A stretch of 64,000 nucleotides of DNA from Yponomeuta sedellus (GCA_934045075.1 OW203736.1:7207109-7271108); one strand, 5' to 3'; positions 10,286 through 19,262 are shown, counted from the stretch's first letter. Numbers and translations are program-made. Notes: generated by a model from the sequence alone, not told the origin.

Positions 10286-10340
10286 CTGGTCACACATTAG
10301 GTGCAAAGGCATCGCGCCTTTGCACCTAATGTGTGACCAG
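10286..10340. repeat. Perfect 25-bp-stem hairpin
   Basis: Arms 10286-10310 and 10316-10340 are exact reverse complements around atcgc. A T-rich run lies immediately 5'. No sign of a mature small RNA can be judged from sequence. Confidence 0.85.
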
Positions 10341-10580
10341 GGATAAGTGATGCACTCGTACTTATCACCTAGTTACTCTACATCAAGTGATTGTATTGTG
10401 TGAAAGTTATTAAATTATTACTAAATAGTTACCTCCTTATTCAAAATGGTCCGTTAACTTAAAACAGCTGCTAAAGAGTGTTCTTTTTCATTCTGACTTA
10501 GGTCAATAGAATGGCACAGAGTGAGAATTAGCAATGCTTTAAGTTAGCAGACTATTACGAATAAGGGGGTGAAGGTTTAA

Positions 10581-11145
10581 GAGCTGTGGTAGCGGAGCGG
10601 TGTAAAACGCTGGCTTCTTAATCGGGAGGTCGTGGGTTCGAACCCCGGCATGTACCAATGACTTATTTTTCTAAGTTATGTACATTTGTTGTATTGAATC
10701 AGGCGTTACTTTGCGGAAATCCATAATAGCATTAAAAAGTTAAAATTACTTTGCTGAATTCCGCCAAAAATCCCACAAGCACCATGCGGTTAGCTAATGC
10801 ACCGCCCTCCCTCCTACTTTTTCAAGCAGAAGCAAGACACGAACACACCACCACCAACACCAAAACTTGTGTGAGAAACCACGCGACGCGTTTCGTCTCT
10901 AATACGAGGCATTCTCAGGCTCCCAAATGCAAGTGACCGTCTCCGCAAAAACGCTCCTAGCTTTTTAATGCTATTATGTACATTTGTGAAATTATAGTAG
11001 CAATACTACTCGCTGACTGTGAAGGAAAACATCGTAAGGAAACCCTAGTGTCTGAGGTGTTCGCGTAGCTCAGCGCTTGCTACGTACAATGGCCCAACTA
11101 TGAGGCTAAGTGCGCAAATCTCGTCTAACTAACTAACTATACTGA
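10581..11145 (+). mobile_element. SINE-2 copy split by R217
   Basis: A tRNA-derived SINE. The head at 10581-10657 has tagcggagcggtg and the B box gggttcgaacccc, and is followed by the family body (ctaagttatgtacatttgt, then gaaattatagtagcaatac to cgcgtagctcagcgcttgct). The body is interrupted by a 284-bp insertion at 10690-10973. The reverse-strand copy at 24050-24312 shows the uninterrupted arrangement. Confidence 0.8.
10690..10973 (-). mobile_element. R217 copy inside SINE-2
   Basis: Bounded by a 14-bp target-site duplication, ttatgtacatttgt, at 10676-10689 and 10974-10987. It holds the same core as 5341-5557 plus extra ends. An 18-bp perfect inverted repeat (10722-10739 with 10961-10978) overlaps the duplication, suggesting snap-back synthesis during insertion. 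The 61-codon open frame is not conserved as a protein (see rejected list). Confidence 0.65.
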
Positions 11146-11189
11146 AGGTTTGACTCTGTTTTTTATTCTGTAGAGACAGACTTATGTCT

Positions 11190-11405
11190 AATGTAGTGTT
11201 GGGTATATTGAAATTCTCAAATAACTAAAAAAACCCACAAGCACCACGCAAATTAAATATTGGCGTATTTTCTCACACAAGTATTTGGTGTCGGTGGTGG
11301 TGTGTTCGTATCTTGCTTCTGCTTGAAAAAGTGGGGACGGCGGTGCATTAGCCAACCGCATGGTGCTTGTGGGATGTTTGGCGAAATTTTGTAAAATAAA
11401 TTTCA
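11190..11405 (-). mobile_element. R217 copy 3, foldback form
   Basis: Reverse-strand partial copy ending at 11405. Its other end repeats the start of the element inverted: cccacaagcaccacgc near 11234 against gcatggtgcttgtggg near 11358. The segment with the hammerhead-like motif is missing. Confidence 0.65.
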
Positions 11406-11414
11406 CATTTAATA

Positions 11415-12345
11415 ATAATAATAGCCTATTTAGAGGCTAAAAATTTCACCCATGCCGGGATTCGAACCCGCAACCTCTGGCTATCCGTGCCAGCGCTCTA
11501 CCAATTGAGCCAATGGGCGACTCACGGCATCAGTGAAATTTTGAACCTCTTTACACTATTCTCTCTGTATTACGTACAGGCAGCGACATCTGACTTAAGC
11601 AAATTGCATTACTTACAGCCCCGACTACCTACTTTGCAGTTAGGTTTTAACATCGGAACGATATCACTGTACCCACATGATTATACTATTTTTATTTTTA
11701 ATGCACTAACCCGTGCTAAGGAACAAATTTAAAAACCTATTTAGAGGCCAAAAATTTCACCCATGCCGGGATTCGAACCCGCAACCTCTGGCTATCCGTG
11801 CCAGCGCTCTACCAATTGAGCCAATGGGCGACTCACGGCATCAGTGAAATTTTGAACCTCTTTACACTATTCTCTCTGTATTATGTACAGGCAGCGACAT
11901 CTGACTTAAGCAAATTGCATTACTTACAGCCCCGACTACCTACTTTGCAGTTAGGTTTTAACATCGGAACGATATCACTGTACCCACATGATTATACTAT
12001 TTTTATTTTTAATGCACTAACCCGTGCTAAGGAACAAATCACTGTACCGTTATATCGTTCCGATGTTAAAACCTAACTGCAAAGTAGGTAGTCGGGGCTG
12101 TAAGTAATGCAATTTGCTTAAGTCAGATGTCGCTGCCTGTACGTAATACAGAGAGAATAGTGTAAAGAGGTTCAAAATTTCACTGATGCCGTGAGTCGCC
12201 CATTGGCTCAATTGGTAGAGCGCTGGCACGGATAGCCAGAGGTTGCGGGTTCGAATCCCGGCATGGGTGAAATATTTAGCCTCTAAATAGGTTTTTAAAT
12301 TTGTTCCTTAGCACGGGTTAGTGCATTAAAAATAAAAATAGTATA
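11415..12345. mobile_element. SINE-1 tail-to-head pair plus inverted third copy
   Basis: Two minus-strand copies in tandem (11415-11733 and 11734-12043, period about 310 bp) are joined to a plus-strand copy (12044-12345). The middle and right copies form a long palindrome centred near 12044. Each has a tRNA-like head with A and B boxes. The repeats are almost identical, so the arrangement is young. ORFs 11487-11732 and 11798-12076 are duplicate shadows of it. Confidence 0.9.
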
Positions 12346-12349
12346 ATAA

Positions 12350-12597
12350 TAATAGCACCAACCCAAATTCTTCCCGCGGGTGTTGTAAAAGGCGACTAAG
12401 GGACATAAACCGGGGGGTGGGCAGCAGCGCCCCCTGCAGTACAATTCCACCAAACTGCGATCCCCAACCCAAATGCCCAGCGTGGGGATTATGGGCATTA
12501 CCCCCGAGTGATGGCACAACCTTGCGCTATGGCGCTCATTAGGGGAGGGCTATGTCCAGCAGTGGACTAATATAGCCTGAAGAAGAAGAAGAAGATG
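12350..12597 (+). repeat. RTE-B LINE 3' end with (GAA)n tail
   Basis: Starts at caccaacccaaattcttccc and ends in tccagcagtggactaatata followed by gcctgaagaagaagaag. Copies recur at 31545-31793, 44128-44340 and, on the minus strand, 33459-33607 and 57795-57960. The short trinucleotide tail fits RTE-type LINEs. No coding part remains. Confidence 0.75.
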
Positions 12598-12599
12598 AA

Positions 12600-13100
12600 T
12601 TTCCGCAAAGTAGCGGCTGATTCCATACATCTGAAATTCTGAAAACCAATTATCACCGATGATAACGTTTCTGTTGCAACATTTGAGAAACGCTCTACTC
12701 TAGAGGTTACACATATGACTCGATCACAACGATGAATTTATATTATATTTTTGTATATGCATTTAGATAGTAGATTGATTAATATTTTGTTTCAATCAGC
12801 TTTTTTCTAGGTGTAAACAAAGAATTTTTGAAATACTCAAGACAATAAGTGAAGACAATGATAATATGGGTTCATTTACACATTTATATATAAATTTTTA
12901 ATCAGTCGTTTAAGTTTATTTTCATGTCCTATCTGCATGACACGTTATTTCTCATTTGGTGTGCTATTTGAAAATCAGCGCTGTTTCGAATAAACAGCAA
13001 ACAATGAAATTTTATCCTTGTCACATGATACTATTTCATCGTACACTTTATTTTATAATTCTTGTTATGCAAGCATATTTGTTTGTGGCAAAATAAACTG
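12600..13100. other. Unassigned A+T-rich DNA
   Basis: No gene, recognised repeat or strong structure seen. Confidence 0.5.
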
Positions 13101-13102
13101 CT

Positions 13103-13395
13103 AGTGACCTAGTCGAATCGAGTGATTGGAATCAATAACTTGAGTTAAGCAACCACAGACGCGGTCAGGTGCAGGATGGGTGACCGTCCCGTGACTACCA
13201 CTAGTGGCATTTCCCCGAGTGCTTCCGTGCTTCGCAGCTTGATAATTTCTGACAGTAAGGCCCGCCACTGTCTTACAATCCTCCGCCAACTCGGACTTGG
13301 CCCTCGTGGTGGAGTATGGCCTAACCTTCCTACGTTGCAGGAAGTATTTTACGTTACGTTCCGTGCCCCAGCAGTGGGGACATTTATGGGTTGAT
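13103..13395 (+). mobile_element. 5S-SINE with intact head
   Basis: Best view of the head: after cgagtgattggaatcaat comes gagttaagcaac, then gcggtcaggtgcaggatggg and tgaccg (13142-13187). These line up in order and spacing with the A box, intermediate element and C box of insect 5S rRNA, so the promoter is 5S-derived (SINE3 type). The tail ccccagcagtggggaca and gggttgatatcgat follow. There is an internal deletion after nttcgcag near 13240. Confidence 0.85.
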
Positions 13396-13681
13396 ATCGA
13401 TATCGATCAAAATAAATCATTCATTCATTCATAATTTTTTTTATTTTTTTATTAATAATACGAATACCAGGGGCTCTGCACTAAAGTAAAGTTTTTTTTA
13501 AGATTTTATTAAAATAAAAAAAATAGTATTTCTATGTATTCTGAGGTAAAAAAGCAATGCTACTTTAATCTAAGATTTTTGCAAGTTTCCTATTGGAGAC
13601 ACTGTAATTAAAATAACGTATCAAATTGTCATCAAAATGATGGTTCTATATAATAAAATTGTATATTGACTTGTGTTTTAG

Positions 13682-13852
13682 TCCGTCGACCCAAAAGAAT
13701 GGTATCGAGCAAAATACTTGAAAGACATTAATTCCTCCGGCTATGAATCGATTTCCATCAACGATTTGTTTACATGCAGACGAAAGCTGAATGGGATGAA
13801 ATATACTTGTTTTGCCTTTCACATCTGCCCAATGTCGAGACTTCTAGTATGA
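13682..13852 (+). CDS. Candidate terminal exon, unknown gene
   Basis: A 57-codon frame opens directly after a possible splice acceptor (ttgtgttttag) and ends at TGA 13850-13852. It begins SVDPKEWYRAKYLKDI and contains FTCRRKLNGMKYTCFAFHIC, with Trp, Tyr and Cys content unlike translated junk. A possible poly(A) signal, aataaa, lies near 13966. The acceptor lacks a strong pyrimidine tract, and no upstream exon is identified. I do not recognise the protein. It could be a chance frame. Confidence 0.25.
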   Translation, partial: SVDPKEWYRAKYLKDINSSGYESISINDLFTCRRKLNGMKYTCFAFHICPMSRLLV

Positions 13853-13988
13853 TCTTTGTAATGATTTCATCATAGCGATTGTTGCGGATCATTGCAAGTA
13901 AGATCATGTTCTTATAACGTGTTATCGAAATGATGTAAAACTGTTACTTTAGAATTTTATCTAGAAATAAACATAAACTTTCGTTCTA

Positions 13989-14028
13989 AAGACTTAGAAC
14001 GGCAAAGGTTTTTGCCGTTCTAAGTCTT
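13989..14028. repeat. Perfect 18-bp-stem hairpin
   Basis: Arms 13989-14006 and 14011-14028 are exact reverse complements around ggtt. It follows the candidate exon's possible poly(A) signal. Confidence 0.8.
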
Positions 14029-14100
14029 GAGGTGATACCCGTAGGCCCTTCATGGGAATTCTAATGATTCTACAAGAAGATACCTGAAGATATCATAGGC

Positions 14101-14300
14101 TTGCCAGAGGAGCGGTTCAAAAAATGTGTAAAATTTGCGGCGAAATAGAAAACACTGTTCTTTTCAAGGTTAAGAGTTCGAAAAAAAATTAAAATTAAAA
14201 CAAAACGACATCATACTCTTGTCAGAAAAGTGGTTCTAAACATGTGTGAAATTTACGGCGAAACATAAAAAAACACTGTTCTTTTTAAGATTAAGAGCTT
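14101..14300. repeat. Direct duplication, ~118-bp period
   Basis: The block from ttgccagaggagcggttc through ggttaagagttcg (about 14100-14180) recurs diverged at 14219-14300 (ttgtcagaaaagtggttc to attaagagcttg). Confidence 0.6.
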
Positions 14301-14689
14301 GAAAAAAACAAGATTAGGTCCCTGTTAAGTTAAGATTAAGAAGATGTTAAGACATTGAAAATAACAAAGAAAATAAAAAGGTTAAGACCTTAAAAAAAAC
14401 AATGGTTTTCTACTTACATTTTCAAGGTCAGGACAGAAGAGGTTATGTTGAGCCGGAGACCTATTTGTTGCCACGGTGGGAATTGTAATACTTTACATTG
14501 TTTTAATTTCCATTTTACTTTACAAAGTGGTTGTTGCTTGTTTAAGGATGATATTCCGTCGAAAAAGCTGTCTCGCGCGCACAATTGTTTTTTGTGTTGG
14601 TAATAAAAAGAGTATACCTACTGTAAATGTCGTATAAGGGTTTGTTGATATATATTATATTAACCTTGAAATTTACCAAAAGGTCTTAC

Positions 14690-14881
14690 CGGTCATAACC
14701 GCAGAATAACTACCGATTTCATACCTGTTTTCACGATCATTATTACTTTCTTCTTCAAACTCACCACAAAAGCCAGCAGCATCTCCTTGTCGTTTGCATT
14801 TTGTTTCACAGCCGAGCTCAGTCCCAAGGCGGATTCGAACCTCATTTCTATCACAGCCAGCACGCAGAGGAGAAGCATCGT
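14690..14881 (-). CDS. Candidate exon of a defensin-like (CS-alpha-beta) peptide
   Basis: On the minus strand a 192-nt open segment runs from a good acceptor (ctctattgcag, ending at 14882) to a strong donor (G|GTAAGA at 14690/14689). It enters and leaves in phase 1, as is common in genes for secreted proteins. Its frame contains AGCDRNEVRIRLGTELGCET and KCKRQGDAAGFCGEF, with spacing C-x14-C-x3-C-x9-C. That matches the first four cysteines of insect defensins, and the C-x3-CKR...C-G-x-F part is close to lepidopteran heliomicin-type peptides. The final C-x-C pair is absent: the frame continues with acidic EEESNNDRENR. So it is either a divergent peptide completed by another exon or a decayed copy. 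No signal-peptide exon was found. Confidence 0.4.
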
Positions 14882-15251
14882 CTGCAATAGAGATACATTT
14901 AACTGATACATACAAGAAAACTGTGTTAAGACGTAATCAATAACTGAATAACTATGCTGAGACTTAACCACAACGCAGGCGGGATCTCAAGGAGTTAATG
15001 CTCAGCAGTCAGATTATTGATTTTAAACTTAATAAACAACAGAAATTTGTAACTGACTGTATCAGCTTCAAACTGTTTTTGTATTAATAAATAATAGATA
15101 TATATTATTGAAGTATGTAACGCAAAATCTGAAACCGTTTCTTCAGTGTGGACTAATTAACAATACGATATTTTGAATCACAGAACGACCAAGAGCTGTC
15201 AATGACGTATGTTGTGTTTTTATGTTTTATTTAAATGTAACGCGAAAAAAT

Positions 15252-15498
15252 CTTTCCGAGCGGTTCCGTGCTTCGCAAGGCACGTAGATGGTGCCGGCTA
15301 CCGTCGATAGACGGCAGTCGTTAAGCCTAGTCCGAGGCCTTAGGGCGGCTTGAAAACTTCTGACCGTAAGACCAGCTACTAGTATTGCAAGCCTCCACCA
15401 ATCCGGACTTACTCGTAGCCCCGTGGTGGAGTATGGCCTATACCTTCCTCAGGGAAGAGACCCGTGCCCTTCGGTGGGGAAATTATGGGTTGATAATG
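15252..15498 (+). mobile_element. 5S-SINE, 5'-truncated
   Basis: From ccgagcggttccgtgcttcg to cccttcggtgggga and tgggttgat. The 5S-like head is missing. It is the same subtype as 3262-3535. Confidence 0.8.
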
Positions 15499-15499
15499 A

Positions 15500-15917
15500 T
15501 AGAAATCTATTGTTATTTTCAATGTCACGACTGAGAAGTGTAAACCTGGTCCTGACCTTGAAAATAATAATGAAAATCGATTGTTATTTTCAAGGTTAGG
15601 ACAACACCAACGATAACAACGGCAGAAATTTGTCGCACAGTATTTTATTGAAATAGGGGAGTGTTTAGCAAACAGCATAAAAATAACTTGAAACCGGCGT
15701 GCGCGCATGAAACGATAAGTGAATGTTGACAAAACGAAATAAATACAGGCGTGGGTTTATTAAATGTATGAAAGACACAGATTTCAATCCCGGCCGGAAC
15801 TTCGTTGAGGAAGTGACAAAAGTTTGTAACTAAAGAGGGGCCTAATTCAATTCGAATTATTTAATTTTATTTCAAATATCAAAAATTCGTAAAGTGTAAA
15901 GTTCTCAGTGCGCTTAC
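15500..15917. other. Unassigned DNA
   Basis: A short direct repeat (ttgttattttcaa near 15510 and 15588) is seen. No gene is supported. Confidence 0.5.
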
Positions 15918-16258
15918 GATTCTGAGCAATTTCAATCGCAAATTCTATATTAATTAGATACTTATATGATTGGAATCGCTCAGGATTTGATGCGCGTGAT
16001 ATAGGAGCAGAATCCTGAACGATACCAATCGTGTTCTTGTTAAATTACATATTAGTTTGACAGTTGAACGATTGGAATCACTCAGGGATGCGGATAATAT
16101 AGGGCCAGAATCCCTGTTAAATTTCTGAACGATTCAAATCGTGTAACTGTCGTATTCCATATTAATATGATAGACTACTGGAATCGTTTAGGATTTGGTG
16201 CACATAATAAGGCTATTTTATTAAGAGTGCCAAATCCTGAACTATTCCAGTTGTTGAA
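15918..16258 (+). ncRNA. Cluster of tandem miRNA-like hairpins
   Basis: Three homologous stem-loops lie in tandem with a similar A+T-rich spacer. H1 has arms 15968-15987 and 16011-16030. H2 has its 5' arm at 16069-16089 and 3' arm at 16109-16141, with a bulge. H3 has arms 16177-16198 and 16230-16251: 22 bp with one mismatch and one G.U. A leftover 3' arm (15918-15938) suggests a fourth unit. Arms share ggaatcgytcaggatt and aatcctgaacgat. Arm length, loop size (about 23-31 nt) and roughly 100-bp spacing are like a microRNA cluster. They could equally be a tandem MITE-derived array. No known microRNA is recognised. Confidence 0.4.
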
Positions 16259-16289
16259 CTATCAAATTCTATACTAATTACTATTTTAC

Positions 16290-16886
16290 TCGATTTGATT
16301 ACAAAAAATAAACACCATTACCGTTAATATGTACAGACAAGCATAATTTGATGGCGGGCCCATTAAAATCATGATGCGAAACAATTAATGTCACATTAAT
16401 ATCGATTAATCACTTCGTCAATGATTCTTATTTTATTTTTATTTTATATGCTCAACAAATTTTCTCAAAAAATATTAACTAAATAGCACTTGTTTTAACT
16501 ACTTGCGACCGAATTACAAAAAATATTCAAGAAAATGTACAGTTAGCTGTAAGCGTTTATGTAACTTAAAACTAAAACTTTGTTATTCAACTAGAAAAAA
16601 TATCAACGATTAGATTTTATTGGAAGTATGACTGTGTGGAAAACCTACCAACCAATGAGATTAAACTCCGTATTACTAGAATCATATAACACGAGTTTAA
16701 AGATAAGAAATTAATGACTTGTTTTGTCGTATTTCCTTCTGTTTGTAGAAGAGCACAAATAGGCTGTCTTCCAAAATGTTCAGTCTTCACAATTTATATC
16801 TTCGTCTCGCTTGCTCGCTTGCTTCTCGATGCAAGTGTAACCAATAGATTCTCTGCGGCTCTATACGCGCGAAAGCTTCGTGCGAC
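16290..16886. other. Unassigned A+T-rich DNA
   Basis: No coding or repeat assignment. The ORF at 16714-16953 overlaps SINE fragments at its 3' end and is not supported. Confidence 0.45.
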
Positions 16887-16887
16887 T

Positions 16888-17065
16888 CGTGGTCTAGTCG
16901 AACCGAGTGATTGGAATCAATCATTTGAAACACCGGAGAGAGTATGGGCTTAATTACCATACGTGCCCACCGCGGATTGGCAGTTTCAAGCACTCAGTTA
17001 TTTGAACACCTTAGACAGTCAGGTTTCCTCACGAGTTTTCCTCCATCAATAGCGAATGGTATGGC
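16888..17065. repeat. 5S-SINE 5' fragment and SINE-2 tail fragment
   Basis: 16888-16930 matches the first part of the 5S-SINE (cctagtcgaaccgagtgatt type). It is followed by minus-strand SINE-2 tail sequence (taattaccatacgtgcccac, then cgcggattggca), also seen at 54725 and, on the plus strand, near 61055. Confidence 0.65.
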
Positions 17066-17077
17066 TACTATAGCGCT

Positions 17078-17395
17078 CGTGGCCTAGTCGAACCGAGTGA
17101 ATCAATCACTTGAGTTAAGCAACTGCAGGTGCGGTTAGGTGCGTGATGGGTGACCGTCCTGTAACTGCCGCTAGTGGCATTTTTTTCGAGTGTTTTCGTT
17201 GGTGCTGGCTGCCATGTAATGGCTAAGCCATGTCAGAGAGCTTATGCGCGTCTTGATTGTCCTGACAGTAAGGCCCGCCACTGTCTTACAATCCTCCACC
17301 AACCCGGACTTGGACCCCGTGGTGGAGTATGGCCTAATTTTCCTGCGATGTAGGACGAGACCCGTGCCCCAGCAGTGGGGACTTACAAGGGTTGA
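17078..17395 (+). mobile_element. 5S-SINE, near full length
   Basis: Begins gctcgtggcctagtcgaacc. The head shows gagttaagcaactgcag and tgatgggtgaccgt at about 17114-17158, then the usual body, ending ccccagcagtggggac and gggttgatattgatatc. Confidence 0.88.
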
Positions 17396-17401
17396 TATTG
17401 A

Positions 17402-17845
17402 TATCAACGACAGGGCTTAACGACTGCCATTACTTGATAGTCGGACCAACGGCTTAACGTGCCCTATAAAGCACTGAAGGGTTCGGATAAAATGCAACTA
17501 GCGGTAGTCACGGTGGAACGTTTTATAACTTTTATAATTAATAAATAAACTCTGGAACGACTTTAGGTGTGGTTTTATTTGTAGAATTGTAGTAATATTA
17601 ACAGAAAACTGGATAAAAACGGATAAACGGAGAAGCAGGTAAAAAGTCAGATCTGGTCAAAGCGTAAAGTAGTAATGTATGAAAAATGAGGGAAATCGAA
17701 GAATGAGTGACATACATAATTTAAATATTTGAAAATGATAGATGGAAAAAGAAATAAAAATGGTGTAAAGAGGTTTGCACCGTCACAACGGTACGGTCAA
17801 ACATCCAGCACCGGAGTGATCACTCGGTTCGCGCTTCTTGCTTGC
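17402..17845 (-). mobile_element. 5S-SINE split by a solo LTR
   Basis: Minus-strand body (17402-17513, with gcttaacgactgccattac and gcggtagtcacgg) continues after the LTR at 17788-17845 (acggtacggtcaaacatcca, then tgatcactcggttcg). It lies tail to tail with the plus-strand copy just upstream. Confidence 0.8.
17514..17787 (-). mobile_element. Solo LTR of Gypsy-1 family
   Basis: A 274-bp copy of the LTR seen at 40227-40489, in the same orientation, with ends TG...CA read on the minus strand. A 4-bp target-site duplication, acgg, lies at 17510-17513 and 17788-17791. Clean duplications and no internal sequence indicate LTR-LTR recombination. Confidence 0.9.
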
Positions 17846-18174
17846 AGTTAAAAGTGTATGCCAGATGTAAGCCGAGCACAACGTCTCAGAGAGCCACGAC
17901 ATTATTCCTGCCTTTCAGAAGGCGACAGTAACAGGATAGTTTAAGAGCTGTAAAGCAACCGCTGTGTACTTCATCGCTTTGTTTTGCACGACACAAATGA
18001 AACTGGAAATGGTGAAAAGTATTTGCTCATGTTTGTTTCTTTCAGTTTCAACGGAAAATGGGTGTATTTTACAGCTAAGATACTCGCTTGGAGCTTGCAG
18101 CAGTAGTAGGGCGTTGAGGTTACGACTAATTTAGGACGTATACACACTGAAATCAAGGATTTTTAAAGCCGTAG

Positions 18175-18350
18175 TTATTATATTCTTTTTAATGCAGTAA
18201 CCCGTGCTAAGGACAATTTTAAAAACCTATTTAGAGGCTAAAAATTCCACCCATGCCGGGACTCGAACCCGCGACCTCTGGCTAACCGTGCTAGCGCTCT
18301 CCCAACTGAGGTAATGGGCGACACGGGCATCAGTGAAATTTTGAACCTAA
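18175..18350 (-). mobile_element. SINE-1 copy
   Basis: Minus-strand tail (gcagtaacccgtgctaagga), T-rich terminator and a degenerate tRNA-like head, ending at tgaaattttgaacct. Confidence 0.82.
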
Positions 18351-18359
18351 CCTTTTTGC

Positions 18360-18690
18360 GATGCACGGGTCCTGTATCGCAGGAAGGTAAGGCCTTACTC
18401 CACCACGTGGGCCAAGTCCGGGTTAGAGGTGGATTTCAAGGCAGTGGCGGGCCTTACTGTCAGAAGTTTTCAAGCCGCTCATAAGACCTCTGACGTGGCT
18501 TAACGACTGCCATTACATGACAGCCATCACCAACGGCTTAACGTGCCTGGCGAAGCACGAAAACACTCGGAAAAAATGCCACTAGCGGCAGTTACAGGAC
18601 GGTCACCCATCAAGCACCTAACCGCGCCTGCAGTTGCTTAACTCAAGCGATTTATTCCAATCACTCGGTTCGACTAGGCCACTAGTGCAC
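18360..18690 (-). mobile_element. 5S-SINE, full length
   Basis: Tail to head on the minus strand. The head at 18600-18645 reads ggacggtcacccatcaagca and gttgcttaactcaag, the reverse complement of the 5S-like C and A boxes. Confidence 0.87.
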
Positions 18691-18910
18691 TTTACATAGA
18701 ATTGTCATAATGTACGACTAGATTGCAGTCTTACAAAACGCGGTTTAAACGGCGTTGAGTGAGATTTTAATTAGGTATCTAATTTTGTATTTTGTTTTAA
18801 GCGACCCAGATGATCCTCTTTTGTGTAAAAAAACGTAATAATTGTTGCGCAATTTTTTAAATAATTAGCAAACAGTTAGTAACTCGCAAGTAATTACTTT
18901 TTACAAATTT
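18691..18910. other. Unassigned A+T-rich DNA
   Basis: Nothing supported. Confidence 0.5.
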
Positions 18911-19070
18911 CCGGGTTGGTGGAGGATTATAAAACAGTGACGGCACTGTTTTATAATCCTCCACCAACCCGGACTTGGCCCCCGTGGTGGAGTATGGCCA
19001 AACCTTCCTGCGACGCAGGAAGAGACCCGTGCCGCAGCAGTGGGAACATACAAGAATTCATATCCTTATT
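18911..19070. repeat. Head-to-head 5S-SINE fragments forming a 29-bp perfect palindrome
   Basis: Arms 18911-18939 and 18944-18972 are exact reverse complements around acgg. The right arm continues as a plus-strand 5S-SINE 3' half to about 19070. The left arm stops abruptly, so the inverted piece looks like a snap-back addition. Confidence 0.85.
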
Positions 19071-19089
19071 ACCTTATTTCTCTGTGAAA

Positions 19090-19185
19090 AATGCCACTAG
19101 CGGCAGTCACGGGATGGTCACCGTCGTTGCTTAACTCAAGTGGTTGACTCCAATCACTCAATTCGACCAGGCCACGAGCGTTTCT
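19090..19185 (-). mobile_element. 5S-SINE 5' fragment
   Basis: Minus-strand head with ctagcggcagtcacgg, gatggtcaccg and cgttgcttaactcaag. The region between the C and A boxes is partly deleted. Confidence 0.8.
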
Positions 19186-19194
19186 ATCCATCCG

Positions 19195-19262
19195 TGAATC
19201 AGATAAGATAGATAAGATAAAAATTTTGTTTATTGCACAAAAAAAACAAGAATTTAATGTAC
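19195..19262 (-). repeat. LINE 3' tail with (GATAA)n
   Basis: The run gataagatagataagataa is followed by tttgtttattgcacaaa. It is an inverted Jockey/CR1-like 3' end. Confidence 0.55.

Noticed and set aside
13103..13395. 5S rRNA gene
   Set aside because: Only the internal promoter region matches 5S rRNA. Flanks and body are those of the dispersed SINE.
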